Assembly: GCA_014526335.1 (NCBI GenBank)
Contig: JACTAT010000011.1
Span: forward strand, 1,127,741-1,191,740
Length of the DNA: 64,000 nt
Direction of reading: 5' to 3'
Source of the DNA: Chrysaora quinquecirrha
Lineage: Eukaryota > Cnidaria > Scyphozoa > Semaeostomeae > Pelagiidae
Made by a program: the position numbers and the translations under genes. Positions 45,470 through 59,150 of this stretch are shown here, in pieces (position 1 is the first letter of the stretch; each line of letters begins with the position of its first letter). The notes beneath the pieces are model-generated. The model did no database searches. It saw only the letters and a list, made by a program, of their open reading frames with translations, and was not told where the DNA came from.

Positions 45470-48400
45470 GTTCAACGACAAGTAGCTACAGAAACTCATC
45501 TTTGTGAATCAAGCCTTTGGGTTAAGCATTCCTTAGATGAATACAGCAAAACAGTTCAAGGACAAATACAGAAACTCATCTTTGTGAATCAAGCCTTTGG
45601 GTTAAGCATTCCTTAGATGAATACAGCAAAACATTTCAACGACAAGTACAGAAACTCATCTTTGTGAATCAAGCCTTTGGGTTAAGCATTCCTAAGATGG
45701 ATACAGCAAAACAGTTCAACGACAAGTACAGAAACTCATCTTTGTAAATCAAGCCTTTGGGTTAAGCATTCCTAAGATGGATACAGCAAAACAGTTCAAC
45801 GACAAGTACAGAAACTCATCTTTGTGACTCAAGCCTTTGGGTTAAGCATTCCTAAGATGACTACAGCAAAACAGTTCAACGACAAGTAGCTACAGAAACT
45901 CATCTTTGTGAATCAAGCCTTTGGGTTAAGCATTCCTTAGATGAATACAGCAAAACTGTTCAATGACAAATACAGAAACTCATCTTTGTGAATCAAGCCC
46001 TTGGGTTAAGCATTCCTTAGATGAATACAGCAAAACAGTTCAACGACAAGTACAGAAACTCATCTTTGTGAATCAAACCTTTGGGTTAAGCATTCCTAAG
46101 ATGGATACAGCAAAACAGTTCAGAGACAAGTACAGAAACTCATCTTCGTGAATCAAGCCTTTTGGTTAAGCATTCCTAAGATGGATACAGCAAAACAGTT
46201 CAACGACAAGTACAGAAACTCATCTTTGTGACTCAAGCCTTTGGGTTAAGCATTCCTTAGATGAATACAGCGAGTACAACGATAACAGTTCAATGACAAG
46301 TTCAGAAGCTCATCTTTGTGAATCAAGCGTTTTGGTAAGACATTCCTTAGATGAATACAGTGAAACAGTTCAACGACAAGTACAGAAACTCATCTTTGTG
46401 AATCAAGCCTTTGGGTTAAGCATTCCTTAGATGAATACAGCAAAATAGTTCAACGACAAGTAGCTACAGAAACTCATCTTTCTGAATCAAGCCTTTGGGT
46501 TAAGCATTCCTTAGATGAATACAGCAAAACAGTTCAAGGACAAATACAGACACTGATCTTTGTGAATCAAGCCTTTGGGTTAAGCATTCCTTAGATGAAT
46601 ACAGCAAAACATTTCAACGACAAGTACAGAAACTCATCTTTGTGAATCAACCCCTTGGGTTAAGCATTCCTAAGATGGATACAGCAAAACAGTTCAACGA
46701 CAAGTACAGAAACTCATCTTTGTGAATCAAGCCTTTGGGTTAAGCATTCCTAAGATGGATACAGCAAAACAGTTCAACGACAAGTACAGAAACTCATCTT
46801 TGTGACTCAAGCCTTTGGGTTAAGCATTCCTAAGATGAATACAGCAAAACAGTTCAACGACAAGTAGCTACAGAAACTCATCTTTGTAAATCAAGCCTTT
46901 GGGTTAAGCATTCCTTAGATGAGTACAGCGAAACTGTTCAATGACAAATACAGAAACTCATCTTTGTGAATCAAGCCTTTGGGTTAAGCATTCCTTAGAT
47001 GAATACAGCAAAACAGTTGAACGACAAGTACAGAAACTCATCTTTGTGAATCAAGCCTTTGGGTTAAGCTTTCCTAAGATGGATACAGCAAAACAGTTCA
47101 ACGACAATTACAGAAACTCATCTTTGTGAATCAAGCCTTTGGGTTAAGCATTCCTAAGATGGATACAGCAAAACAGTTCAACGACAAGTACATAAACTCA
47201 TCTTTGTGACTCAAGCCTTTGGGTTAAGCATTCCTAAGATGAATACAGCAAAACAGTTCAATGACAAGTACAGAAACTCATCTTTGTGACTCAAGCCTTT
47301 CGGTTAAGCATTCCTTAGATGAATACAGCAAAACAGTTCAACGACAAGTACAGAAACTCATCTTTGTGAATCAAGCCTTTGGGTTAAGCATTCCTTATAT
47401 GAATGCAGCAAAACAGTTCAACGACTAGTACAGAAACTCATCTTCGTTAATCAAGACTTTGGGTTAAGCATTCCTTAGATGAATACAGCAAAACAGTTCA
47501 AAGACAAGTACAGAAACAGTACAGAAACTCATCTTTGTGAATCAAGCCTTTGGTTTAAGCATTCCTTAGATGAATACAGAAAAACAGTTCAACGACAAGT
47601 ACAGAAACTCATCTTTGTGAATCAAGCCTTTTGGTTAAGCATTCCTAAGATGAATACAGTGAAACAATTCAATTACAAATACAGAAACTCATCTTTGTGA
47701 ATCAAGCCTTTGGGTTGAACATTCCTTGGATGAATACAGCAAAACAGTTCAAGGACAAATACAGAAACTCATCTTTGTGAATCAAGCCTTTGGGTTAAGC
47801 ATTCCTTAGATGAATACAGCAAAACATTTCAACGACAAGTACAGAAACTCATCTTTGTGAATCAAGCCTTTGGGTTAAGCATTCCTAAGATGGATACAGC
47901 AAAACAGTTCAACGACAAGTACAGAAACTCATCTTTGTGAATCAAGCCTTTTGGTTAAGCATTCCTTAGATGAATACAGCGAAACAGTTCAATGACAAAT
48001 ACAGAAACTCATCTTTGTGAATCAAGCCTTTGGGTTGAACATTCCTTGGATGAATACAGCAAAACAGTTCAAGGACAAATACAGAAACTCATCTTTGTGA
48101 ATCAAGCCTTTGGGTTAAGCATTCCTTGGATTAATACAGCGAAACAGTTCAACGACAAGTACAGAAACTCATCTTTCTTAATCAAGCCTTTTGGTTAAGC
48201 ATTCCTTAGATGAATACAGCGAAACAATTTAATTACAAATACAGAAACTCATCTTTGTAAATCAAGCCTTTGGGTTAAGCATTCCTTAGATGAATACAGC
48301 GAAACTGTTCAATGACAAGTTCAGAAGCTCATCTTTGTGAATCAAGCGTTTTGGTTAAGCATTCCTTAGATGAATACAGTGAAATAGTTCAACGACAAGT

Positions 48401-50775
48401 ACAGAAACTCATCTTTGTGAATCAAGCCTTTGGGTTAAGCATTCCTTAGATGAATACAGCAAAACAGTTCAATGACAAGTACAGAAACTCATCTTTGTGA
48501 ATCAAGCCTTTTGGTTAAGCATTCCTTAGATGAATACAGCGAGTACAACAAAAACAGTTCAATGACAAGTTCAGAAGCTCATCTTTGTGAATCAAGCGTT
48601 TTGGTTAAGCATTCCTTAGATGAATACAGTGAAACAGTTCAACGACAAGTACAGAAACTCATCTTTGTGAATCAAGCCTTTGGGTTAAGCATTCCTTAGA
48701 TGAATACAGCGAGTACAACGAAAACAGTTTAATGACAAGTTCAGAAGCTCATCTTTGTGAATCAAGCGTTTTGGTTAAGCATTCCTTAGATGAATACAGT
48801 GAAACAGTTCAACGACAAGTACAGAAACTCATCTTTGTGAATCAAGCCTTTGGGTTAAGCATTCCTTAGATGAATACAGCAAAACAGTTCAACGACAAGT
48901 ACAGAAACTCATCTTTGTGAATCAAGCCTTTGGGTTAAGCATTCCTTAGATGAATACAGCAAAACAGTTCAATGACAAGTACAGAAACTCATCTTTGTGA
49001 ATCAAGCCTTTTGGTTAAGCATTCCTTAGATGAATACAGCGAGTACAACAAAAACAGTTCAATGACAAGTTCAGAAGCTCATCTTTGTGAATCAAGCGTT
49101 TTGGTTAAGCATTCCTTAGATGAATACAGTGAAACAGTTCAACGACAAGTACAGAAACTCATCTTTGTGAATCAAGCGTTTGGGTTAAGCATTCCTTAGA
49201 TGAATACAGCAAAACAGTTCAATGACAAGTACAGAAACTCATCTTTGTGAATCAAGCCTTTTGGTTAAGCATTCCTTAGATGAATACAGCGAAACAATTT
49301 AATTACAAATACAGAAACTCATCTTTGTAAATCAAGCCTTTGGGTTAAGCATTCCTTAGATGAATACAGCGAAACTGTTCAATGACAAATACAGAAACTC
49401 ATCTTTGTGAATCAAGCCTTTTGGTTAAGCATTCCTAAGATGAATACAGTGAAACAATTCAATTACAAATACAGAAACTCATCTTTGTGAATCAAGCCTT
49501 TGGGTTGAACATTCCTTGGATGAATACAGCAAAACAGTTCAAGGACAAATACAGAAACTCATCTTTGTGAATCAAGCCTTTTGGTTAAGCATTCCTTAGA
49601 TGAATACAGCGAAACAATTTAATTACAAATACAGAAACTCATCTTTGTAAATCAAGCCTTTGGGTTAAGCATTCCTTAGATGAATACAGCGAAACTGTTC
49701 AATGACAAATACAGAAACTCATCTTTGTGAATCAAGCCTTTTGGTTAAGCATTCCTAAGATGAATACAGTGAAACAATTCAATTACAAATACAGAAACTC
49801 ATCTTTGTGAATCAAGCCTTTGGGTTGAACATTCCTTGGATGAATACAGCAAAACAGTTCAAGGACAAATACAGAAACTCATCTTTGTGAATCAAGCCTT
49901 TGGGTTAAGCATTCCTTAGATGAATACAGCAAAACATTTCAACGACAAGTACAGAAACTCATCTTTGTGAATCAAGCCTTTGGGTTAAGCATTCCTAAGA
50001 TGATGAATACAACGAGACAGTTCAGCGATATATACAGAAACTCATCTTTGTGAATCAAGCCTTTGGGTTAAGCATTCCTTAGATGAATACAGCGAAACAG
50101 TTCAACGACATATACAGAAACTCATATTTGTGAATCAAGTCTTTGGATTATACATTCCTTAGATAATATTCCTTAGATGAGTACAGCGAAACTGTTCAAT
50201 GACAAATACAGAAACTCATCTTTGTGAATCAAGCCTTTGGGTTAAGCATTCCTTAGATGAATACAGCAAAACAGTTCAACGACAAGTACAGAAACTCATC
50301 TTTGTGAATCAAGCCTTTGGGTTAAGCTTTCCTAAGATGGATACAGCAAAACAGTTCAACGACAAGTACAGAAACTCATCTTTGTGAATCAAGCCTTTGG
50401 GTTAAGCATTCCTAAGATGGATACAGCAAAACAGTTCAACCACAAGTACATAAACTCATCTTTGTGACTCAAGCCTTTGGGTTAAGCATTCCTAAGATGA
50501 ATACAGCAAAACAGTTCAATGACAAGTACAGAAACTCATCTTTGTGACTCAAGCCTTTCGGTTAAGCATTCCTTAGATGAATACAGCAAAACAGTTCAAC
50601 GACAAGTACAGAAACTCATCTTTGTGAATCAAGCCTTTGGGTTAAGCATTCCTTATATGAATGCAGCAAAACAGTTCAACGACTAGTACAGAAACTCATC
50701 TTCGTTAACCAAGACTTTGGGTTAAGCATTCCTTAGATAGACACAGCAAAACAGTTCAAAGACAAGTACAGAAAC
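45470..50775. repeat. 80-bp satellite array, about 66 copies
   Basis: Unit about 80 bp with CAGAAACTCATCTTTGTGAA, GCCTTTGGGTTAAGCATTCC, TTAGATGAATACAGC and AACAGTTCAACGACAAGTA; some units are 4 bp (GCTA) or about 9 bp longer. Higher-order copies are visible: 45480-45950 recurs about 978 bp on, 48472-48700 recurs 500 bp on, a four-unit block near 49290 recurs 320 bp on, and about 46915-47510 recurs 3258 bp on. Open frames of 62-75 codons are shadows, since 80 is not a multiple of three and frames break at each turn. Confidence 0.95.
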
Positions 50776-51789
50776 TAATATACACATTACTTACTCAATA
50801 AAAAAAACACAAAATATAGCCTTCTATAAGCAGGATTATGGCGCTATAACCTCTGCTGTGCTGATGTTATCCCTCTGCAGTACTGCACAGCCATCGCTGT
50901 ACTAATGTTATCCCTCCGCTTTACTTAACGCAGGGGTTTCTCATTAAGTAACTTTCAACACCAGGGGTCCATGACAATAATTGGGGTCCGAAATCTAAAG
51001 TTAAATCAAAATTCGGGGTCTGTGAATAACAAAATGGACAAAAAAAATCAATAATTGTGGTCCACAAATCTGAAGGAAGAATTTTGCAAATTGGTGTGAT
51101 TCATTACAATGTCCCATCGAATGACCAAGAGCTGTCTTATAAATAAATGACACTGCTTTCGAGGGTTCTTCATTGCTTTGATCTAAATTCCTCTCTTCAA
51201 TCGTGACCAAGTCTAGTCTACTCTGGCGGAGCTCAACGAATCCAAAAAATTCAAAAAACTACAATTCAATGCGAACTCGTGTCCTATAGTGCAAGTGATC
51301 AAAAGGTAAAGATTTTACGAAAACTCTGCAAATTGTCATGAGACTGAAAAATCTCGTACACCACGAGCAAAAATCATTTCGCTTTCAGAAAAATCCGTAA
51401 ATAATCCCCAAAAATCCTATTGTTTTAAAGATGTTCAAATTAAAGTCCTTTAAGATTGCGATAAACAGCGAAAACATTTTCGGGTATACTAAACAGCTTT
51501 TTTCGTCTGACACTCCTCAGAGTATGAACGTCAGAAACAGACCGAAACAATGAACTAAGGCGGAACTTCTACCCATATGCGGCTCAAAATGCACTAATCG
51601 GAGAGATAAACTAAATTGGCATTGTGTTTAAAACACTAATCAGCTAGCCGGATACAGCGAAAAGATCAATAGAATTAATTGAAGAGTACAAATGAGAAAA
51701 CGAACTCTTCCTGTCTACACAGAACCGGCCTTTTGGTTTGGATGTGGACAGATTCCAAAACTTTTAAAGGGAAGAAAGATTTTGCTTTG
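50776..51789. other. No gene recognised
   Basis: Sequence between the 80-bp array and the second Penelope remnant. Contains a short near-repeat (GCTGTGCTGATGTTATCCCT near 50850 and GCTGTACTAATGTTATCCCT near 50894) and nothing else that I can support. Confidence 0.4.
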
Positions 51790-52390
51790 CCAACGATTTT
51801 CAAACAATCCTTGCTGTAATATTCTCCAAAATTAGGGTTGTCGTGAAGGTCTTGGCCTATGGCCGAATCATGTTTGAGAGACTAGGTTGTTGTTTGGACC
51901 CACGGGGTGGTTGCTCTCTTTGCCAAAAATTTGCTGACTAATATTAGTAGGTCCATGTTGTTTTATCCTATCTCCTAATCTCTGGGCAGTGCCACCTACG
52001 TATCTGGCATCACACCGGCACGAAAATTCATAAATAACCATACTCTTTTCTGTGGTAGGTACACAATCCTTTTGAATGGATGGTAGAACTTTCCGAGTGC
52101 TAAAAACTAACCGAGCGTTAGCAGCAGCGAATCAGTTAGTAATGACCTTTATAGTTTGATTTTCAAATCGCAATGAGACGTTTCCTATCCACGGTATATT
52201 TAGGCAAACAGGGCACTTTTGCGGACCATTCTTATTGTCAGCCGAACAACTTGCTATCTTCTTGCGAAAAGAATCCGAAATGACGTCCTCAGGATAACCG
52301 TTTTCAATAAGAATAGAATGACTAGTTTTCAATAAGAAGGTGAACTAGTGTGTTGATAAGGTTTATTTCCCTTTGTTTTGGACTAAAGGA
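51790..52390 (-). pseudogene. Second Penelope-like remnant: linker and GIY-YIG endonuclease
   Basis: Minus strand reads INLINTLVH, LIENGYPEDVISDSF, CPVCLNIPWIGN followed by FENQTIK, then a GIY-YIG core (VIYEFSCRCDARYVGGTAQR, LGDRIKQHGP). The family differs from the copy at 1387-2380: it has the CP.CL.LPWIG linker. Stops occur at about 52350 and 52130. The RT is missing. Located between the two satellite arrays. Confidence 0.78.
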
Positions 52391-52779
52391 ATCCCAACGT
52401 ATATAGAGGCCGCTAAAGGTTGGTTTTATATATATACTGGAAAGAAATCTAGTAGCAGTGTTTTCAACAAACATCGAGAATACCAAAAACGTATGTTTTG
52501 GTATAATTATTCATATCATAATTATGATAATACTAGTGTCATTTGATATATTTCATACTATTATAATAATACTAGTATAACTTGATAATTATGTACTTGA
52601 AACATGAACATTTTCTCATCCGTACCTACTACTATGAAATAAAGAACAACTCACACCGAGCCAATTTGTTCATGCCTTTCTGCCGCATTCTCATAACTAA
52701 ATAATTAATCAATTTCAGATAAAATTACCCGTTTCTTTCTTTTCGTAACATTTCTACCCATGCATCTCCATCTATTAAA

Positions 52780-55700
52780 AACGTCCCAGCCGAATAAAAA
52801 CGGGAAAAGATCTACAGAAAACGCAAAGACACCAAAATGCAAAAATATACCTAAAGCCATAGGGGAGAGGGCATAGGCAACGTATATCGGTAAAGACACC
52901 TGAAGACGTAATATATAAGACCATAGACAGAAAAGACACCAAAATACAAAAATATTCCTAAAGCCATAGGGAAGAGGGAATAGGCAACGTATATCTGTAA
53001 AGACACCTGAAGACGTCCTATATAAGAATATAGACAGAAAAGACACCAAAATACAATAATATACCTAAAGCCATAGGGAAGAGGGCATAGGCAACGTATA
53101 TCGGTAAAGACACCTGAAGACGTCCTATATAAGAATATAGACAGAAAAGACACCAAAATACAATAATATACCTAAAGCCATGGAGAAGAGGGCATAGGCA
53201 ACGTATATCTGTAAAGACACCTGAAGACGTCCTATATAAGACCATAGACAGAAAAGAGACCAAAATACAAAAATATACCTAAAGCCATAGGGAAGAAGGC
53301 ATAGGCAACGTATATCTGTAAAGACATCCGAAGACGTCCTATATAACACCAAAGACAGAAAAGAGACCAAAATACAAAAATATACCTAAAGCCATAGGGA
53401 AGAGGGCATAGGCAACGTATATCGGTAAAGACACCTGAAGACGTCCTTCATAAGACCAAAGGCAGAAAAGAGACCAAAATACAAAAATATACCTAAAGCC
53501 ATAGGGAAGAGGGCATAGGCAATGTATATCTGTAAAGACACCTGAAGACGTCCTATATAAGACCAAAGACAGAAAAGACACCAAAATACAATAATATACC
53601 TAAAGCCATAGGGAAGAGGGTATAGGCAACGATATCGGTATATCGGTAAAGACACCTGAAGACGTCCTATATAAGACCATAGACATAAAAGACACCAAAA
53701 TACAATAATATACCTAAAGCCATGGGGAAGAGGGCATAGGCAACGTATATCTGTAAAGACACCGAAGACGTCCTATATAAGACCATAGAAAGAAAAGAGA
53801 CCAAAATACAAAAATATACCTAAAGCCATAGGGAAGAGGGCATAGGCAACGATATCTGTAAAGACATCTGACGACGTCCTATATAAGACCATAGAAAGAA
53901 AAGAGACCAAAATACAAAAATATACCAAAAGCCATAGGGAAAAGGGCATAGGCAACGTATATCTGTAAAGAAACCTGAAGACGTCCTTTATAAGACCAAA
54001 GACAGAAAAGAGACCCAAATACAAAAATATACCTAAAGCCATAGGGAAGAGGGCATAGGCAAGGTATATCTGTAAAGACACCTGAAGACGTCCTATAAAA
54101 GACCAAAGACAGAAAAGAGACCAAAATACAAAAATATACCTAAAGCCATAGGGAACAGGGCATAGGCAACGTATATTGGTAAAGACACCTGAAGACGTCC
54201 TATATAAGACCAAAGACAGAAAAGAGACCAAAATACAAAAATATACCTAAAGCCATAGGGAAGAGGGCATAGGCAACTTATATCGGTAAAGACACCTGAA
54301 GACGTCCTATATAAGACCAAAGACAGAAAAGACACCAAAATACAAAAATATACCTAAAGCCATAGGGAAGGGGGCATAGGCAACTTATAGCGGTAAAGAC
54401 ACCTGAAGACGTCCTATATAAGACCATAGACAGAAAAGAGACCAAAATACAAAAATATACCTAAAGCCATAGGGAAGAAGGCATAGGCAACGTATATCTG
54501 TAAAGACATCCGAAGACGTCCTATATAACACCAAAGACAGAAAAGAGACCAAAATACAAAAATATACCTAAAGCCATAGGGAAGAGGGCATAGGCAACGT
54601 ATATCGGTAAAGACACCTGAAGACGTCCTTTATAAGACCAAAGGCAGAAAAGAGACCAAAATACAAAAATATACCTAAAGCCATAGGGAAGAGGGCATAG
54701 GCAATGTATATCTGTAAAGACACCTGAAGACGTCCTATATAAGACCAAAGACAGAAAAGACACCAAAATACAATAATATACCTAAAGCCATAGGGAAGAG
54801 GGTATAGGCAACGTATATCGGTATATCGGTAAAGACACCTGAAGACGTCCTATATAAGACCATAGACATAAAAGACACCAAAATACAATAATATACCTAA
54901 AGCCATGGGGAAGAGGGCATAGGCAACGTATATCTGTAAAGACACCCGAAGACGTCCTATATAAGACCATAGAAAGAAAAGAGACCAAAATACAAAAATA
55001 TACCTAAAGCCATAGGGAAGAGGGCATAGGCAACGTATATCTGTAAAGACATCTGACGACGTCCTATATAAGACCATAGAAAGAAAAGAGACCAAAATAC
55101 AAAAATATACCAAAAGCCATAGGGAAAAGGGCATAGGCAACGTATATCTGTAAAGAAACCTGAAGACGTCCTTTATAAGACCAAAGACAGAAAAGAGACC
55201 CAAATACAAAAATATACCTAAAGCCATAGGGAAGAGGGCATAGGCAAGGTATATCTGTAAAGACACCTGAAGACGTCCTATAAAAGACCAAAGACAGAAA
55301 AGAGACCAAAATACAAAAATATACCTAAAGCCATAGGGAACAGGGCATAGGCAACGTATATTGGTAAAGACACCTGAAGACGTCCTATATAAGACCAAAG
55401 ACAGAAAAGAGACCAAAATACAAAAATATACCTAAAGCCATAGGGAAGAGGGCATAGGCAACTTATATCGGTAAAGACACCTGAAGACGTCCTATATAAG
55501 ACCAAAGACAGAAAAGACACCAAAATACAAAAATATACCTAAAGCCATAGGGAAGGGGGCATAGGCAACTTATAGCGGTAAAGACACCTGAAGACGTCCT
55601 ATATAAGACCATAGACCGAAAAGGCACCAAAATACAATAATATACCTAAAGCCATGGGGGAGAGGGCATAGGCAACGTATATCTGTAAAGACATCTGAAG

Positions 55701-57590
55701 ACGTCCTACATAAGACCATAGACAGAAAAGAGACCAAAATACAATAATATACCTAAAGCCATAGGGAAGGGGGCATAGGCAACTTATATCGTTAAAGACA
55801 CCTGAAGACGTCCTATATAAGACCATAGACCGAAAAGGCACAAAAATACAATAATATACCTAAAGCCATGGGGGAGAGGGCATAGGCAACGTATATCGGT
55901 AAAGACACCTGAAGACGTCCTTTATAAGACCAAAGGCAGAAAAGAGACCAAAATACAAAAATATACCTAAAGCCATAGGGAAGAGGGCATAGGCAATGTA
56001 TATCTGTAAAGACACCTGAAGACGTCCTATATAAGACCAAAGACAGAAAAGACACCAAAATACAATAATATACCTAAAGCCATAGGGAAGAGGGTATAGG
56101 CAACGTATATCGGTATATCGGTAAAGACACCTGAAGACGTCCTATATAAGACCATAGACATAAAAGACACCAAAATACAATAATATACCTAAAGCCATGG
56201 GGAAGAGGGCATAGGCAACGTATATCTGTAAAGACACCCGAAGACGTCCTATATAAGACCATAGAAAGAAAAGAGACCAAAATACAAAAATATACCTAAA
56301 GCCATAGGGAAGAGGGCATAGGCAACGTATATCTGTAAAGACATCTGACGACGTCCTATATAAGACCATAGAAAGAAAAGAGACCAAAATACAAAAATAT
56401 ACCAAAAGCCATAGGGAAAAGGGCATAGGCAACGTATATCTGTAAAGAAACCTGAAGACGTCCTTTATAAGACCAAAGACAGAAAAGAGACCCAAATACA
56501 AAAATATACCTAAAGCCATAGGGAAGAGGGCATAGGCAAGGTATATCTGTAAAGACACCTGAAGACGTCCTATAAAAGACCAAAGACAGAAAAGAGACCA
56601 AAATACAAAAATATACCTAAAGCCATAGGGAACAGGGCATAGGCAACGTATATTGGTAAAGACACCTGAAGACGTCCTATATAAGACCAAAGACAGAAAA
56701 GAGACCAAAATACAAAAATATACCTAAAGCCATAGGGAAGAGGGCATAGGCAACTTATATCGGTAAAGACACCTGAAGACGTCCTATATAAGACCAAAGA
56801 CAGAAAAGACACCAAAATACAAAAATATACCTAAAGCCATAGGGAAGGGGCATAGGCAACTTATAGCGGTAAAGACACCTGAAGACGTCCTATATAAGAC
56901 CATAGACCGAAAAGGCACCAAAATACAATAATATACCTAAAGCCATGGGGGAGAGGGCATAGGCAACGTATATCTGTAAAGACATCTGAAGACGTCCTAC
57001 ATAAGACCATAGACAGAAAAGAGACCAAAATACAATAATATACCTAAAGCCATAGGGAAGGGGGCATAGGCAACTTATATCGGTAAAGACACCTGAAGAC
57101 GTCCTATATAAGACCATAGACCGAAAAGGCACAAAAATACAATAATATACCTAAAGCCATGGGGGAGAGGGCATAGGCAACGTATATCTGTAAAGACATC
57201 TGAAGACGTCCTATATAAGACCATAGACAGAAAAGACACCAATATACAAAAATATACCTAAATCCATGGGGAAGAGGGCATAGGCAACGTATATCTGTAA
57301 AGACACCAAAAGACACGTAAATACAAAAAATATACAAAAATACATAAGGAAGAGGGCAGAGGCAAAATATATGAGTAAAGACACCGGAAGACATCCTATA
57401 TAAAACTATAGACTGAAAAGACACCTAACTTTATAAGACGATTGACAGAAAAGACACCTAAATTAGAAAATGTTCCAAAAGACATATGGGAGAGGACATA
57501 GGCAAAGTATATCGGTAAAGACACCTGAAGGTCTCTATAAGACCATAGACCGAAAAGACACGGTATAGACCTAAGGTTGACTGAATTGCG
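52780..57590. repeat. 107-bp satellite array, about 44 copies
   Basis: Unit about 107 bp with CCAAAATACAAAAATATACC, TAAAGCCATAGGGAAGAGGG, CATAGGCAACGTATATC, GTAAAGACACCTGAAGACGT and CCTATATAAGACCATAGA. The block 54521-55620 recurs 1292 bp on almost unchanged, and a related block lies about 1185 bp upstream, i.e. higher-order units of 11-12 monomers. The edges (52740-52860 and 57300-57590) are more diverged. Minus-strand open frames of 66-188 codons reflect a monomer lacking stops; 107 is not a multiple of three. Confidence 0.95.
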
Positions 57591-57599
57591 TGGATGTAA

Positions 57600-58650
57600 A
57601 GACACCATTTGGACTATTTTCAGGACACTGAAAGTTGCATATATGAAGGTATATCCGGTTTTTAGAGCCAAATTTTGACGATAAAAATTTAGGCCCATAG
57701 CACTAAACGTGAAAAATGTTTAATTATTGCAAGAAAATTAGCTGATTTTAAACTCCGAGTTCTCGATAAAATTCACCTAAGATTGGGTGAAAAACGAAAT
57801 ATGCTCAAAATCGGCAAAATCCTGCATTTTAACAACTATGTAACCCCTTGAGAAAAAAAATTAAGAACGTTTCAAGCTAAAAAGGCAAAAATTTGAGCCA
57901 GCCTTAAATTAAACTTTACTGGTTCTTATAAGAGGAGGGCAACCTTACATGCAACCCACAATCCACTAAAATTCTGATTCGCGTAATCCAAATCAGTCAA
58001 AAGGATCATGAAATGAAACAACTCTTAAGTGCCTCAATTTATATTTAACATTGTCTTGTGGACAAAATTTCTCATAAACAGGAAAAACATATTTGTTTTT
58101 CTTCAGAATAAGTAATTAATCTAAAAGATTTGAAGTTACCAACACGGATGTACAGAAATTAAGAAAACGAGCCCATGTTCCTTGCAGAAGAACCGGCCTT
58201 CCAATAATAACCCTAATCTAAATCTTTGGCCCTCGTGGTAGGTTTGGGTTTTACCCCAAATTTATGAAAATTTTAAAAACTTTGCCCCTAAAACTTCTAA
58301 AAAGATAAACATGAGGCATAAGATCGATCCTGAAAATTGTTCTGCCAAAAACTGTGACCTTATGAAGTTGTGCCGTGCTTGCAAAAATGAGACCCCAAAA
58401 AAAAGATACCTCATATAAAATATGATACATCCCATACCCATAAATTTGTACCGCTGGGAAAGAAGGGTATCTATTTTCACGTTCTTTTTGACGATATTTG
58501 TAAAATGAACGGTATTGATTTTCACAATTTTTGTAAAAAGAAAGGACTCGATTTTCAGTGTGTCAAAGAAAGCTGTCTCAACAAAATTTTTTTACAAAAT
58601 CCCAGCCCTAGTTGCTAGTTGAGCAGTTGCTTGTTAAAAACAGTAAGTGT
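57600..58650. other. No gene recognised
   Basis: AT-rich sequence after the 107-bp array; contains the inverted dispersed repeat at 58598-58640 and no coding motif. Confidence 0.4.
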
Positions 58651-58656
58651 AGAGGG

Positions 58657-59150
58657 GTACTCTTAGGTGCCTAATTGCCGTCTTCCCGCTAATTGATTTT
58701 TTTTTAAATTTTCCAACTCCTCCGCTCTTATTAGGATCCCCCGCTTATTAAGATTTTATTGATATTAATGTAGATATTTCTTGCTTAGTCTGCTGGGAGC
58801 TATAATATTTTGAGAGATAGACGAGCAACAAGAAGACACCGCGTGTTCACAACATAACATAACGAATCTCCCACTCCACACGTGACATTGTAACACAATA
58901 AACTATTTACATAATTAAATTACAGGGAGTCCAGAGTTCTTACTCACAACATTACAGGAGCTGCTAAGCGTAAAGTTTTACATTTAATTCTCCATTATTT
59001 GTTAGAGCTTTGGATTTCCTTGCACTGCGTTTCAGCTGCTTCGAGACAACGTTTGTCAAACATATTCCGATCCCCCCGCCAAATACATTTTGGGCGAAGT
59101 TCTAGCCCCCCGCCTATTCCCACCCCCAGCAAATAGGCACCGAAGAGTAC
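58657..59150. mobile_element. 494-bp MITE with GTACTCTT termini
   Basis: GTACTCTTAGGTGCCTAATT (58657) is matched by the inverse of the sequence ending at 59150 (GTACTCTTCGGTGCCTATTT), about 21 of 24 bp. The inside is non-coding with C-rich stretches next to the right end. No clear duplication. Family unknown. Confidence 0.65.

Noticed and set aside
45470..50775. Resemblance of the 80-bp array to a CRISPR array
   Set aside because: Repeat and 'spacer' are both conserved from unit to unit, there are no cas genes, and the surrounding genes have spliceosomal introns; it is a satellite.
51001..51210. 69-codon minus-strand ORF between satellite array and Penelope remnant
   Set aside because: No motif or splice context that I can recognise; random occurrence is likely at this length.
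52780..57590. A family of about 80-residue hydrophobic proteins encoded by the 107-bp array (minus strand)
   Set aside because: The period is not a multiple of three, the frames rotate and there is no start or splice context; openness follows from the monomer sequence.
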